Shown here: positions 7,429-16,671 of the stretch, piece by piece
Position numbering within the stretch: position 1 is the first letter of the stretch
Layout: the number at the start of each line of letters is the position of its first letter
DNA from: Sediminicola sp. YIK13
Lineage (GTDB): Bacteria; Bacteroidota; Bacteroidia; Flavobacteriales; Flavobacteriaceae
Assembly: GCF_001430825.1 (NCBI RefSeq)
Contig: NZ_CP010535.1
Coordinates: 1,468,501-1,532,500, forward strand
Direction: 5' to 3'
Length of the DNA stretch: 64,000 nt
Translations under genes and position numbers: made by a program
The notes under the pieces: generated by a model
What the model saw: only the letters and a program-made list of their open reading frames with translations
The model's database searches: none
Told to the model about the DNA's origin: nothing

Positions 7429-9037
7429 ACCAGTCCCATATCCGCAAGCCTCAGCCGAGCTCTCGCTAAAAGAGAAAGTCGGACAGTTGTTTATGCCGGC
7501 AGCCTTTATCAATGATAGTGAATCAGAAATACAGGCCTTGGAAAAATTGATCAAAGAACACCACATAGGCAGCCTTTGCTTTTTTCACAGCAGGGCCAGT
7601 GCTGCCACCAATTTTGAGGGCAAAAAAGAAGTGGTCTACAACGAGGATAGCCTGGAAACCCTTAAAAAATTGATTGTCCGTTACCAAAAAGCAGCCAAAA
7701 CTCCCTTGCTGATGAGTATAGATGCAGAATGGGGCTTGGCGATGCGGGTGGAACAAGCGCCCCAATACCCCTATGCCATTACCCAAGGTGCCCTAGAAGA
7801 GCACACCGAGCTTATTTTTAAAATAGGGAAGAACATTGCCCATGATTGCAAATATTGTGGTATCCATTGGAACCTAGCACCTGTGGTGGATATCAACAAC
7901 AACCCGAACAATCCGGTTATAGGCTACAGATCTTATGGCGAGAGCAAAGAACTAGTGTCGGAAAAGGCCATTGCCTATACCCTGGGCACCAAAAGCGAAG
8001 GCGTACTTACATGTGCGAAGCATTTTCCCGGACATGGGGATACGGCGATCGACTCCCATTTGGGACTACCGATTATTGAGAAGTCCAAAGAGGCCCTTTG
8101 GGAAAATGAACTTTTTCCCTTTCGCGAATTGATAGAAAACGGGGTAGATTCGGTCATGATCGGACATTTGTCCGTTCCTAGCTTGTCCAATGGAAAAAAC
8201 ACCCCCGCTACCCTCTCCAAAGAGATCATCAAGGGGGTCTTGCGCAAAGAATTACAGTTTAATGGGGTTGTTATTTCCGATGCCCTTAATATGCATAGTG
8301 TTTCTAAAATGTATCCCACAAAAGGGGAATTGGAATGGGTGGCTTTTGATGCGGGCAACGATGTCCTATGCTTTGCTGAAAATATAAAGGAGGGTATGGA
8401 CCTCATCTTAAAGAACGCTTCAAAACAACAGATAGAGGAAAGCTTTGAACGTTTTTGGAATCTAAAACTAAAGGCTTTTAATGCTTTGAAAGAGTCTCCA
8501 GATGAAGCACGAAACCCAGTGAGCTTGAACCATAAGTTGGCCTATGAAAGTCTTAGCCTGGTTCATGGTGATCAAAAGAATATAAATCCCTTTAGAAAAG
8601 AAGGTTTTGTGGGAGTCACTATCGGAAAAGAGGCAGATAATCCATTCTTTGGCACTATCTCAAAATCAGTTACTTTTGCGGGTTTTTCTACTAAATCTTC
8701 CTCAAAAAAGGAAATTTTAGAGCAAATAGAGGGTAAAAACGTGCTTTTGACACTCTTTCCACCACTAGTGAAGCCAAAAGATAATTTTGGAGTATCTCAA
8801 CAAGATTTGGCACTTATTTCAGAAATACTTGCCAACCAAAATGTGGTTCTTTATCATTTTGGAAACCCCTACTTTTTAAACCTATTGCCATTTCAGAAAG
8901 CCAGGGCTGTGGTCGTTGCCTTTCAGGATTTTGAAACATTCCAGCAAAATGCGGCAAACCATTTTCTGGGCAAGGTAGACGCAAAAGGAAAGCTTCCCAT
9001 AACCCTAAATTCTGAGGTATGCACATCTACAAAGTAA
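7421..9037 (+). CDS. nagZ: Beta-N-acetylglucosaminidase, GH3 family (NagZ-like)
   Basis: NagZ removes GlcNAc from imported GlcNAc-anhydroMurNAc. The GH3 barrel is clear: KHFPGHGDTAIDSH at 200-213 holds the Asp-His dyad typical of NagZ-type enzymes, and VVISDALNM holds the nucleophile Asp287. At 538 residues it is longer than proteobacterial NagZ (about 340). The extra 190 or so C-terminal residues form a second domain, as in many Bacteroidota members. No signal peptide is seen, which fits a cytoplasmic enzyme working after AmpG. It overlaps ampG by 8 bases and anmK by 19. Confidence 0.9.
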   Translation: MTRPVPYPQASAELSLKEKVGQLFMPAAFINDSESEIQALEKLIKEHHIGSLCFFHSRASAATNFEGKKEVVYNEDSLETLKKLIVRYQKAAKTPLLMSIDAEWGLAMRVEQAPQYPYAITQGALEEHTELIFKIGKNIAHDCKYCGIHWNLAPVVDINNNPNNPVIGYRSYGESKELVSEKAIAYTLGTKSEGVLTCAKHFPGHGDTAIDSHLGLPIIEKSKEALWENELFPFRELIENGVDSVMIGHLSVPSLSNGKNTPATLSKEIIKGVLRKELQFNGVVISDALNMHSVSKMYPTKGELEWVAFDAGNDVLCFAENIKEGMDLILKNASKQQIEESFERFWNLKLKAFNALKESPDEARNPVSLNHKLAYESLSLVHGDQKNINPFRKEGFVGVTIGKEADNPFFGTISKSVTFAGFSTKSSSKKEILEQIEGKNVLLTLFPPLVKPKDNFGVSQQDLALISEILANQNVVLYHFGNPYFLNLLPFQKARAVVVAFQDFETFQQNAANHFLGKVDAKGKLPITLNSEVCTSTK

Positions 9038-10095
9038 TCGGACTCATGTCGGGCACCTCCTTAGACGGCTTGGATTTGGCATATTGCCATATCTGGAGGC
9101 AGCATGACCGTTGGGAGTTTAAGATTCTGGAATCCAAGAGTATTTCATATGACAAGGAGACTTTTGACACACTAAAAAATTCTATCTACTTACCTGCCGA
9201 CGAGCTCCTCATTTTCCATAATACCTATGGCACATGGTTGGGCGAACAAACCAAGAAATTTATAGAAGAACATCATTTGGAGGTCGACTTTATTTCCAGT
9301 CATGGGCATACCACCCACCACCAACCGGCAAAAGGGCTCACTTTTCAAATAGGCTCCGGACAGCATTTGGCCAATGCCAGTGGCCATAAAGTGGTCTGTG
9401 ATTTTAGAACCAATGATGTGGCTTTGGGCGGACAGGGAGCGCCTTTAGTTCCTATTGGGGACCGATTATTATTTAGCGAATATGATTTTTGTTTGAACTT
9501 GGGAGGTATTAGTAACATCTCCTTTGAGCATGAAGGAGTTCGTTTGGCTTATGACATAGGATTGGCCAATATGATCCTGAACCATATCACCCAGAAAGTA
9601 GGGTTGGCCTATGACAAAGACGGACAACTGGCCAGCAAAGGAACCCTGAACAAGATGATGTTGCAACAATTGAACGCTTTTGAATTTTATAGGTCGCCCT
9701 TTCCAAAATCTATAGGTTTTGAATGGTTTGTGGAAAAAGTAGTTCCTATAGTTGATGGTACTAAAGACAGTTTGGAAAACCTTTTACACACCGCCGTCCA
9801 CCATATTTGTGAGCAGATAGCATTACAGGTACAACAGCAGGTCACAAAAAAAGAAAACACTTTAATGGTCACCGGTGGCGGGGCCTTGAACTGTTTTCTC
9901 ATTGACACCCTTCAAGAAAAATTAGGGTCCACCGCCAAAGTGGAAATCCCTTCCAAAACTTTAATCGAATTTAAGGAGGCCATTGTTTTTGCGTTTATGG
10001 GTGTACTGCGACTGGAGCAGGAAATGAATTGTTTGAGTTCAGTTACAGGAGCTAAGCGCGACTCATCAAGTGGGGTGGTATTCTTGCCCAATTAA
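9019..10095 (+). CDS. anmK: Anhydro-N-acetylmuramic acid kinase
   Basis: AnmK phosphorylates and opens 1,6-anhydroMurNAc to MurNAc-6-P, the substrate of MurQ. The 358-residue protein starts MHIYKVIGLMSGTSLDGLD, which includes the family's ATP-phosphate motif. It also has SSHGHTTHHQ, GGQGAPLVPIGD, LNLGGISNIS and TGGGALN. Length is typical for the family. The gene begins inside the end of nagZ in another frame, so the two are probably translationally coupled. With AmpG, NagZ and MurQ it completes the route to GlcNAc-6-P. Confidence 0.95.
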   Translation: MHIYKVIGLMSGTSLDGLDLAYCHIWRQHDRWEFKILESKSISYDKETFDTLKNSIYLPADELLIFHNTYGTWLGEQTKKFIEEHHLEVDFISSHGHTTHHQPAKGLTFQIGSGQHLANASGHKVVCDFRTNDVALGGQGAPLVPIGDRLLFSEYDFCLNLGGISNISFEHEGVRLAYDIGLANMILNHITQKVGLAYDKDGQLASKGTLNKMMLQQLNAFEFYRSPFPKSIGFEWFVEKVVPIVDGTKDSLENLLHTAVHHICEQIALQVQQQVTKKENTLMVTGGGALNCFLIDTLQEKLGSTAKVEIPSKTLIEFKEAIVFAFMGVLRLEQEMNCLSSVTGAKRDSSSGVVFLPN

Positions 10096-10171
10096 ACATA
10101 TTGTGAATTTTATTTAATTCAGAAAATTTCTAATCATCAAAAAGGCAAAAGCTTAATTGGGTCACTACTAA

Positions 10172-10212
10172 CACGAGCGTGCCCTCTGCTAGCGCGAGCG
10201 TCACGCTCGTGC
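10172..10212 (+). repeat. REP-like palindrome, copy A with extra half element
   Basis: Arms GCGCGAGCG and CGCTCGTGC flank the loop TCA at 10192-10212, a nine-base stem with one G-T pair. Just upstream, CACGAGCGTG at 10172-10181 is a perfect reverse complement of CACGCTCGTG at 10202-10211, so two alternative hairpins are possible. The GC content contrasts sharply with the flanks. Confidence 0.8.
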
Positions 10213-10338
10213 ATCTCAAACTTACGCATGGCATTCTTTTCAATTTAAAATAAATACCTTTTGGAACAGTTAATGTTCATAGAAAATTATCTAATTTAGA
10301 AATATTAGATATTGTATTTAATTAGAACTAAACATAAG

Positions 10339-10359
10339 GCACGAGCGTGACGCTCGCGC
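10339..10359 (-). repeat. REP-like palindrome, copy B (inverted)
   Basis: This is the exact 21-base reverse complement of copy A's core, arms GCACGAGCG and CGCTCGCGC around TGA. It lies about 60 bases before the orphan gene at 10420. Confidence 0.82.
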
Positions 10360-10419
10360 CAGCGGTGGTACTTTTTTTAAAAGGACTAGGTACGAAAACG
10401 TTTTAAAATAACATTAGAA

Positions 10420-10998
10420 ATGATTGAGGATATAAAAATGATTGCTAGACGTTATTATAATCTGAAAAGTGGGTGGAACGATTCAATAGGAGGATTTGAA
10501 GTTGAAGAGTTCAAAGAGCCTAGAATCTTCCAGTTCAACTATGGTCCCGGAATAAATCCGTATGATGACATCAAACATGAGGAATATAAAAAATATATTT
10601 TCGATATTCAATGGAGCTACAATAGCAATATTGTAACAAAAATGGCTCCTAAATCAATATTGGCATATCCTTCTCCGAAAATGGACTTGATGATATCAAT
10701 TTTTCCAGTTGATTCTAAAAAATACTCCTATCCAAATAGCTTAATGGTTTTTAATCCTGATGGTTCTATTTTGTATGAAGTAGAACCGCCGACTTTTATA
10801 TCAAAGGAATCATCCCGAGTCAATATGAGGGGTAAAAAAGGAAAGTTCGGATCGATAGGCTGGATAGAAAATGACGAGTTTGATATAAAGATTGGTATTG
10901 TATCGCAAGAAGTAGAGGAATATAGAAAATTTAATCCCTATACAGGTGAATTTGGGGATAACATAGGACCAATTTCTTTAGAAACGTATACTAAATGA
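10420..10998 (+). CDS. Unrecognised 192-residue protein between REP-like elements
   Basis: I do not recognise this protein. It has no signal peptide or membrane segment and looks like a soluble, mixed alpha/beta cytoplasmic protein rich in Ile, Lys, Tyr and Glu. It includes the segments QFNYGPGINPYDD and NPYTGEFGDNIGP. The first ATG is used, and a second lies six codons later. The gene stands alone: REP-like palindromes lie on both sides (10339-10359 and 11013-11033), and it interrupts an otherwise tight housekeeping layout. By eye its base content is more AT-rich than the neighbours, which hints at acquisition. No promoter of the usual type is evident. Confidence 0.6.
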   Translation: MIEDIKMIARRYYNLKSGWNDSIGGFEVEEFKEPRIFQFNYGPGINPYDDIKHEEYKKYIFDIQWSYNSNIVTKMAPKSILAYPSPKMDLMISIFPVDSKKYSYPNSLMVFNPDGSILYEVEPPTFISKESSRVNMRGKKGKFGSIGWIENDEFDIKIGIVSQEVEEYRKFNPYTGEFGDNIGPISLETYTK

Positions 10999-11012
10999 GA
11001 CTCCCTATGCTA

Positions 11013-11033
11013 GCGCGAGCGTCACGCTCGTGC
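11013..11033 (+). repeat. REP-like palindrome, copy C
   Basis: The core is identical to copy A and in the same orientation, and the shared block extends leftwards through TGCTA. It begins about 15 bases after the stop codon of the orphan gene, so it may also end its transcript. Confidence 0.82.
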
Positions 11034-11254
11034 CCTCAACAGTCAGAAATAAAATAATTTAAAAATAAAATGAGCAGAAAATACAAATTCCCCTACTTGC
11101 ACGAATATCATCCACTTGCATAAGACATACATATATAAAGAAAACAGCACCCAGAAATAATAGCTATTCCCTTTAAACCACACTCCCAATCTTACACTTA
11201 CGAAAACGGTATAGGACGTTCTATCAAAAAGTCCGTAGTTTCATCCCAAATCCT

Positions 11255-11262
11255 TATTTTTG
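11255..11262 (+). promoter_or_regulatory. -7 promoter element for udk
   Basis: TATTTTTG matches TAnnTTTG and lies 16 bases before the udk start. Confidence 0.5.
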
Positions 11263-11278
11263 GACAAAATATGTAAGC

Positions 11279-11887
11279 ATGCTCATTATTGGAATAGCCG
11301 GAGGAACTGGCTGTGGAAAAACAACCGTTGTAAATCAGATCGTTAACGAACTGCCCTTTGAAGAAGTGGGGGTAATTTCACAAGATTCGTACTACAACGA
11401 TATCTCCCACCTTACCTATGAGGAACGCACCAATATCAATTTTGACCATCCTAGGGCCATAGATTTTGATCTACTCATTGAGCATTTACAAATTTTAAAA
11501 CAAGGAAATCCCATTGACCAACCCGTATATTCCTTTGTAAAGCACAATCGCACCAAGGATACCATACATACCTTTCCAAGAAAGGTAATGATCGTTGAGG
11601 GGATTTTGATTATGACCAATCCCAAAATCCGGGAGATGTTCGACATAAAAATCTACGTTCACGCAGATTCCGATGAGCGGTTGATACGAAGGTTAAAAAG
11701 GGATATTACCGAGCGCGGAAGGGATCTGGATGAGGTATTGAGCCGCTACCAGAACACCCTAAAGCCCATGCACAACCAGTTTATAGAACCTACCAAGGAG
11801 TTTGCGGATATCATTATCCCCAACAATAAATACAACACCGTGGCCGTAGATATCGTACGGACCATCATTAATGAAAAACTAGCATAG
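11279..11887 (+). CDS. udk: Uridine kinase
   Basis: The enzyme phosphorylates uridine and cytidine in the pyrimidine salvage pathway. The 202-residue protein opens with the P-loop GIAGGTGCGKTT (residues 5-16), followed by SQDSYYND and NFDHPRAIDFDLL, which bind the nucleoside, and RRLKRDITERGRDL, the lid region. Length and order match the family. It heads a cluster with a DivIC-like gene (6 bases on) and the methylmalonyl-CoA mutase genes. Confidence 0.94.
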   Translation: MLIIGIAGGTGCGKTTVVNQIVNELPFEEVGVISQDSYYNDISHLTYEERTNINFDHPRAIDFDLLIEHLQILKQGNPIDQPVYSFVKHNRTKDTIHTFPRKVMIVEGILIMTNPKIREMFDIKIYVHADSDERLIRRLKRDITERGRDLDEVLSRYQNTLKPMHNQFIEPTKEFADIIIPNNKYNTVAVDIVRTIINEKLA

Positions 11888-11893
11888 ACAGCA

Positions 11894-12226
11894 ATGGGCC
11901 TAAAAGAACTGAGAAAAAAAAAGTGGTTTGGCATAGCCACCAATATGTACGTATTGGTGCTAACCGTTTTTTTAATTTGGATGATCTTTTTTGATACCAA
12001 TTCCCTCTTCATCCATTGGGAGCTGAAAAAAGAAATTAAAAAGCTGGAGAAGCAGAAGGAGTTCCTACAGGAGGAGATTGAAAATGATAAAAGGACGATA
12101 GAAAAGTTATCCGACAAGAAGGAACTGGAAAAATTTGCCCGGGAAAAGTATTACCTCAAGAAAAAGAACGAGGAAATCTATTTAATAGAATACGAGGACA
12201 GCCTAAAAAATAAAGAAGATGAGTAG
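11894..12226 (+). CDS. FtsB/DivIC-family septum formation protein
   Basis: A 110-residue bitopic membrane protein with a short basic N-terminus, one hydrophobic segment (about residues 15-34) and a long extracytoplasmic coiled coil (about 42-85). The coil is followed by FAREKYYLKKKNEEIYLIE, the signature end of FtsB/DivIC proteins. Such proteins link FtsL to FtsQ/DivIB in the divisome. It lies between udk and the mutase genes and overlaps the next gene by eight bases. Confidence 0.87.
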   Translation: MGLKELRKKKWFGIATNMYVLVLTVFLIWMIFFDTNSLFIHWELKKEIKKLEKQKEFLQEEIENDKRTIEKLSDKKELEKFAREKYYLKKKNEEIYLIEYEDSLKNKEDE

Positions 12227-13610
12227 ACCCAAACTTTTTAACGAATTTCAAGAAGTTTCCTCCAAAGCCTGGAAGCAACAAATACAATTCGACTTAAAAG
12301 GAGCGGATTATAATGAGAATTTGATATGGGAATCTCCAGAAGGGATTAAAGTAAAGCCTTTTTACCATTCTGATGAAAATGGAGGCCGCATCGATTTTTC
12401 CCTACCCTTGGGAACTTCTTGGAAAATTACCCAACATATCTATGCCAAGAATGCAACCATGGCAAATGCCAAAGCGCTAGAGGCGTTGCGCAGGGGTGCA
12501 GATAGTCTGCTTTTTACAGTTGCCTCTGAGGAAATTAAAATAGAACGGCTTTTAAAGGATATCCCCCTGGAAGCTACGGTCATCCATTTCGAATTTCAGT
12601 TTTTATCGGTACAATATATACAGGGACTCTTTAATTTTATAGGTAATAAAACCCATCGCATCCATCTGAATATTGATCTTATCGGCCACTTGGCCAAAAG
12701 TGGGAATTGGTTCCATAACCTTAAAAAGGACCATGAGATCTTGGAAGAAGTAATTATCCAGAACCAGGCCAATAATTTCAATAATATCCTTGCAGTGGAT
12801 GCCAGCCTTTACCAAAATGCCGGCGCCAATATGGTGCAGCAATTGGCCTATGCGCTTTCACATGCCAATGAGTATTTAAACCATTTCACCAAGGACGCCA
12901 CCCAAAATGCTATTCAGGGCATCACTTTTAAAATGGCCGTGGGAACCAATTATTTCTTTGAAATAGCAAAGCTTAGGGCCATGCGCCTCTTGTGGAAAAC
13001 CTTGGCCAATGAATACAATTTGGATCTGGAATGCCACATCCTGGCCTTGCCGTCCAAACGCAACAAGACCCTTTACGATTACAATGTAAATATGCTCAGG
13101 ACCACTACGGAATGTATGTCGGCCATCCTTGGAGGCGCAGATACCATCTGTAATCTACCTTATGATGCGCTTTACCACAAGAGTAATGAATTTGGCGAAC
13201 GTATAGCGAGAAACCAATTGCTGATCTTAAAACACGAAAGCTATTTTGATAAGGTCAGTAATCCTGCTGATGGTGCCTATTACATAGAAAGCCTAACTAC
13301 CCAATTGGCAGAAAAAGCCTTGGATCTATTTAAATCCTTGGAAGCCGGTGGCGGTTTTTTAAAGCAACTGAAAGAACATACCATCCAGAAAAAAATTAAG
13401 GAAAGCGCCAAAAAAGAACAAGAACTGTTCAATACCCATAAAGAGGTATTGGTAGGTACAAATAAGTATATCAATAAGGAAGATAGGATGAAGGATGATA
13501 TGGAGATCTTCCCCTTTGTTAAGACCGATGCCCGAAAAACCTTATTGGAGCCCATTATTGAAAAACGACTGTCCGAAGCCTTGGAACAAAAAAGATTGAA
13601 AGATGAGTAG
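12219..13610 (+). CDS. mutA: Methylmalonyl-CoA mutase, small subunit
   Basis: The 463-residue protein matches the barrel part of methylmalonyl-CoA mutase ([20 protein letters not shown] at the start; [34 protein letters not shown]). It lacks the C-terminal cobalamin domain, and no DxHxxG motif is present. It is therefore the non-catalytic partner of the large subunit, somewhat shorter than the roughly 600 residues seen in actinobacterial small subunits. It starts within the DivIC gene and overlaps the large-subunit gene by eight bases, so expression of the pair is tightly linked. Confidence 0.9.
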   Translation: MSRPKLFNEFQEVSSKAWKQQIQFDLKGADYNENLIWESPEGIKVKPFYHSDENGGRIDFSLPLGTSWKITQHIYAKNATMANAKALEALRRGADSLLFTVASEEIKIERLLKDIPLEATVIHFEFQFLSVQYIQGLFNFIGNKTHRIHLNIDLIGHLAKSGNWFHNLKKDHEILEEVIIQNQANNFNNILAVDASLYQNAGANMVQQLAYALSHANEYLNHFTKDATQNAIQGITFKMAVGTNYFFEIAKLRAMRLLWKTLANEYNLDLECHILALPSKRNKTLYDYNVNMLRTTTECMSAILGGADTICNLPYDALYHKSNEFGERIARNQLLILKHESYFDKVSNPADGAYYIESLTTQLAEKALDLFKSLEAGGGFLKQLKEHTIQKKIKESAKKEQELFNTHKEVLVGTNKYINKEDRMKDDMEIFPFVKTDARKTLLEPIIEKRLSEALEQKRLKDE

Positions 13611-15747
13611 AAAAGACCTGCAACACCTAAAATTAAAAGTGGCTGAAGATACAGGTAACCAAACTCCAGCTTCCAAAACAAAGAGGAAAGTCAATTCTGA
13701 AACCCCTTTCTATATCAAGGAAGATGTAGCAGATTTAGAACATCTTAATTTTGCAGCGGGGATAGCGCCCAACCTACGTGGGCCCTACTCCACCATGTAT
13801 GTCAGAAGACCTTGGACGATAAGACAATACGCTGGTTTTTCTACTGCCGAAGAAAGCAATGCTTTTTACAGACGTAATCTGGCCGCAGGACAAAAAGGGC
13901 TGTCTGTAGCCTTTGACTTACCAACACATCGTGGATATGACAGCGATCATGAGCGCGTAGTAGGAGACGTAGGTAAAGCTGGCGTTGCCATAGATTCTGT
14001 GGAAGACATGAAAATTCTATTCGACTCCATTCCTTTGGATGAAATGTCGGTTTCCATGACCATGAACGGAGCTGTTTTACCAATTATGGCCTTTTATATC
14101 GTTGCCGCAGAAGAACAAGGGGTATCCCCAAAACAATTGGCAGGGACCATACAGAACGATATCCTTAAGGAATTTATGGTGCGGAACACTTATATCTATC
14201 CTCCGGCACCTTCCATGCAGATCATTTCTGATATTTTTGAGTATACAAGCAGGCACATGCCAAAATTCAATAGCATCAGTATTTCCGGCTATCATATGCA
14301 GGAAGCTGGCGCTACCCCGGAAATAGAATTGGCATATACCTTGGCAGACGGACTGGAATACATTAGAACCGGACTTAAATCTGGTTTGGATATAGATAAG
14401 TTCGCACCTCGCCTATCTTTCTTTTGGGGCATCGGCATGGATCATTTTATGGAAATTGCCAAAATGAGGGCAGGTCGCATGCTTTGGGCAAAATTGGTTC
14501 AAAAGTTCGATCCAAAAAATCAGAAATCCCTAGCACTACGGACACACTCACAGACAAGTGGCTGGAGTCTTACTGCCCAAGATCCTTTTAATAATGTGGC
14601 CAGAACCACCATTGAAGCTGCAGCTGCAGCCTTTGGAGGCACCCAAAGTTTGCACACCAACGCCTTGGACGAGGCCATTGCACTGCCCACCGATTTTTCG
14701 GCAAGAATAGCAAGGAATACACAACTTTTTTTACAGGACGAAACCAAGATCACCAAAACGGTAGATCCTTGGGCGGGAAGTTATTATGTGGAATACCTTA
14801 CTGATGAGATTGCCCATAAAGCCTGGAAACTTATTGAAGAGGTTGAAGAATTGGGAGGAATGACCAAAGCCATTGAGGCTGGTATCCCTAAAATGCGCAT
14901 TGAACAGGCCGCAGCAAAAAAACAGGCCCGGATAGATAGCAACCAAGATATTATAGTAGGCATCAACAAATATCAACTGGAGGAAGAAGATCCCCTCATG
15001 ATTTTGGAAGTGGACAATGAGCAGGTGCGCAAACAGCAGTTAGAACGTTTGGCACAGACCAAAAAAAACAGAAATTCGGCAGATGTAGGAGCGGCATTAA
15101 AAAAACTGACCGAAGCAGCCAAAGAAAAACAAGCGACCGAAGGAACCGCAACTACCGAGAATTTACTAGCTTTAGCGGTAGAAGCAGCGAGGGCAAGAGC
15201 TACCTTAGGGGAAATAAGCGATGCCATGGAAGTTGCTTTCGGACGGTACAAAGCAAAAATTCAATCATTTACAGGAGTGTATTCCAAAGAGATCAAAAAC
15301 GACGAGAGCTTTAAAAAAGCCAGGGAGATGGCCGACCAATTTGCTGAGACCGAAGGTCGTAGACCTAGGATTATGATTGCAAAAATGGGTCAGGACGGAC
15401 ATGACAGGGGAGCCAAAGTTGTGGCTACCGGGTATGCCGATCTGGGCTTCGATGTAGATATCGGCCCCTTGTTCCAGACCCCTCAGGAGGCCGCGAAACA
15501 GGCTGTAGAAAACGATGTGCACGTGGTGGGAGTATCTTCCTTGGCGGCAGGTCATAAAACGTTGGTGCCCCAAATTATAGAAGAGCTCAAGAAATACGGT
15601 CGGGAAGATATCATGGTCATTGTGGGAGGCGTAGTGCCAAAACAGGATTATGACTACCTCTTTAAAGCTGGAGCCGTGGCCATATTTGGCCCTGGTACCA
15701 AAATTAGTGAAACAGCGATCCAAATATTGGACATTTTAATGGATTGA
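13603..15747 (+). CDS. scpA: Methylmalonyl-CoA mutase, large (B12-binding) subunit
   Basis: This is the catalytic subunit, which interconverts succinyl-CoA and methylmalonyl-CoA. Residues about 40-540 form the substrate barrel ([43 protein letters not shown]). Residues 588-714 form the cobalamin domain with DGHDRG at 598-603, where His600 is the lower axial ligand. At 714 residues it has full length. The set is complete with the small subunit just upstream. The mutase serves propionate and branched-chain or odd-chain catabolism. No epimerase or carboxylase gene lies nearby. The gene is also called mutB. Confidence 0.95.
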   Translation: MSRKDLQHLKLKVAEDTGNQTPASKTKRKVNSETPFYIKEDVADLEHLNFAAGIAPNLRGPYSTMYVRRPWTIRQYAGFSTAEESNAFYRRNLAAGQKGLSVAFDLPTHRGYDSDHERVVGDVGKAGVAIDSVEDMKILFDSIPLDEMSVSMTMNGAVLPIMAFYIVAAEEQGVSPKQLAGTIQNDILKEFMVRNTYIYPPAPSMQIISDIFEYTSRHMPKFNSISISGYHMQEAGATPEIELAYTLADGLEYIRTGLKSGLDIDKFAPRLSFFWGIGMDHFMEIAKMRAGRMLWAKLVQKFDPKNQKSLALRTHSQTSGWSLTAQDPFNNVARTTIEAAAAAFGGTQSLHTNALDEAIALPTDFSARIARNTQLFLQDETKITKTVDPWAGSYYVEYLTDEIAHKAWKLIEEVEELGGMTKAIEAGIPKMRIEQAAAKKQARIDSNQDIIVGINKYQLEEEDPLMILEVDNEQVRKQQLERLAQTKKNRNSADVGAALKKLTEAAKEKQATEGTATTENLLALAVEAARARATLGEISDAMEVAFGRYKAKIQSFTGVYSKEIKNDESFKKAREMADQFAETEGRRPRIMIAKMGQDGHDRGAKVVATGYADLGFDVDIGPLFQTPQEAAKQAVENDVHVVGVSSLAAGHKTLVPQIIEELKKYGREDIMVIVGGVVPKQDYDYLFKAGAVAIFGPGTKISETAIQILDILMD

Positions 15748-15896
15748 TCCGTTGAATTCAACATTCTTAAACCATTAATTCCCCACAGATTACCATCATT
15801 TTGTGGATTAATAGGCTGTTATTCACCGTCTGTTAACAAAATACATTTTTTGGCGTTATAAATAATCGTATTTTTAGCCCCTAACTTACTATGATA

Positions 15897-16670
15897 ATGG
15901 GCAAGATAATTGCTATAGCAAATCAAAAAGGTGGGGTTGGAAAAACCACCACATCAGTGAACCTAGCTGCCTCCTTAGGTGTACTGGAAAAAAAAGTATT
16001 ATTAATTGATGCTGATCCACAAGCCAATGCCACATCCGGTTTGGGCATAGATGTGGACAGTGTGGAAATGGGTACGTACCAGTTATTGGAACATTCCAAG
16101 ACTGCTTTGGAAACAATCATTTCAACATCCTCCCCTAATGTAGATCTTATTCCTTCACATATAGATCTTGTTGCCATTGAAATTGAACTGGTAGACAAGG
16201 ATAAAAGGGAGTACATGATGAAGCAGTCACTTGAAGGGTTGAAGGACAAATACGATTACATTCTGATCGATTGCGCGCCTTCTTTGGGCTTGTTGACTCT
16301 AAATGCATTAACAGCGGCTGACTCTGTCATCATTCCTATCCAATGTGAATATTTTGCCTTGGAAGGTTTGGGCAAATTACTGAACACCATTAAAAGTGTG
16401 CAAAAAATACACAATCCAGATCTAGACATAGAAGGATTGTTGCTCACCATGTTCGATTCCAGATTGCGACTGTCCAATCAGGTGGTGGAAGAGGTGAACA
16501 AGCATTTTTCTGATATGGTTTTCGATACCATCATCCAAAGAAATGTGAGATTAAGTGAAGCTCCAAGTTATGGGGAAAGCATCATTAAATACGATGCAGC
16601 AAGCAAGGGAGCGGCCAATTATTTGAATTTGGCCAATGAAGTAATGAAAAAAAACAAGGAGATAGTTTAA
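15897..16670 (+). CDS. parA: ParA-family chromosome partition ATPase
   Basis: ParA uses ATP-dependent DNA binding to move ParB-parS complexes. The protein begins MGKIIAIANQKGGVGKTTT, with the deviant Walker A motif (KGGVGKTT) typical of Soj/ParA. LIDADPQANAT and DYILIDCAPSLGLLT are the A' and B motifs. I chose the ATG at 15897 because family members begin MGKII; an ATG two codons upstream (15891) is also possible. A -7-like TATTTTTA lies at 15869-15876. parB follows with one base between the stop and the next ATG. Confidence 0.95.
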   Translation: MGKIIAIANQKGGVGKTTTSVNLAASLGVLEKKVLLIDADPQANATSGLGIDVDSVEMGTYQLLEHSKTALETIISTSSPNVDLIPSHIDLVAIEIELVDKDKREYMMKQSLEGLKDKYDYILIDCAPSLGLLTLNALTAADSVIIPIQCEYFALEGLGKLLNTIKSVQKIHNPDLDIEGLLLTMFDSRLRLSNQVVEEVNKHFSDMVFDTIIQRNVRLSEAPSYGESIIKYDAASKGAANYLNLANEVMKKNKEIV

Positions 16671-16671
16671 T

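Larger units (their letters stand above)
10096..10419. other. 324-base non-coding stretch with REP-like elements
   Basis: No gene is visible here. The stretch holds one half and one full copy of a GC-rich palindrome at 10172-10212 and an inverted copy at 10339-10359, within very AT-rich sequence. No transposase or terminal repeats of an insertion sequence are seen. Confidence 0.7.

Noticed and set aside
10172-11033. CRISPR-like repeats
   Set aside because: Only three full copies exist, in mixed orientation, with unequal spacing and a gene between them. No cas genes are present. They fit REP-like palindromes.
15265-15723. Minus-strand open frame of 152 codons inside the mutase large subunit
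   Set aside because: It is antisense to the cobalamin-binding domain, whose motifs are certain. The peptide is low in recognisable features and rich in His and Phe, as expected of a shadow frame.
15781-15812. Possible DnaA box or origin near parA (TGTGGATTA)
   Set aside because: It differs from the consensus by one base, stands alone, and no dnaA, dnaN or gyrase gene is nearby. One near match in AT-rich DNA is expected by chance.
15748-15890. parS site upstream of parA
   Set aside because: I looked for a palindrome like the classical parS with central CACGTG and found none here.
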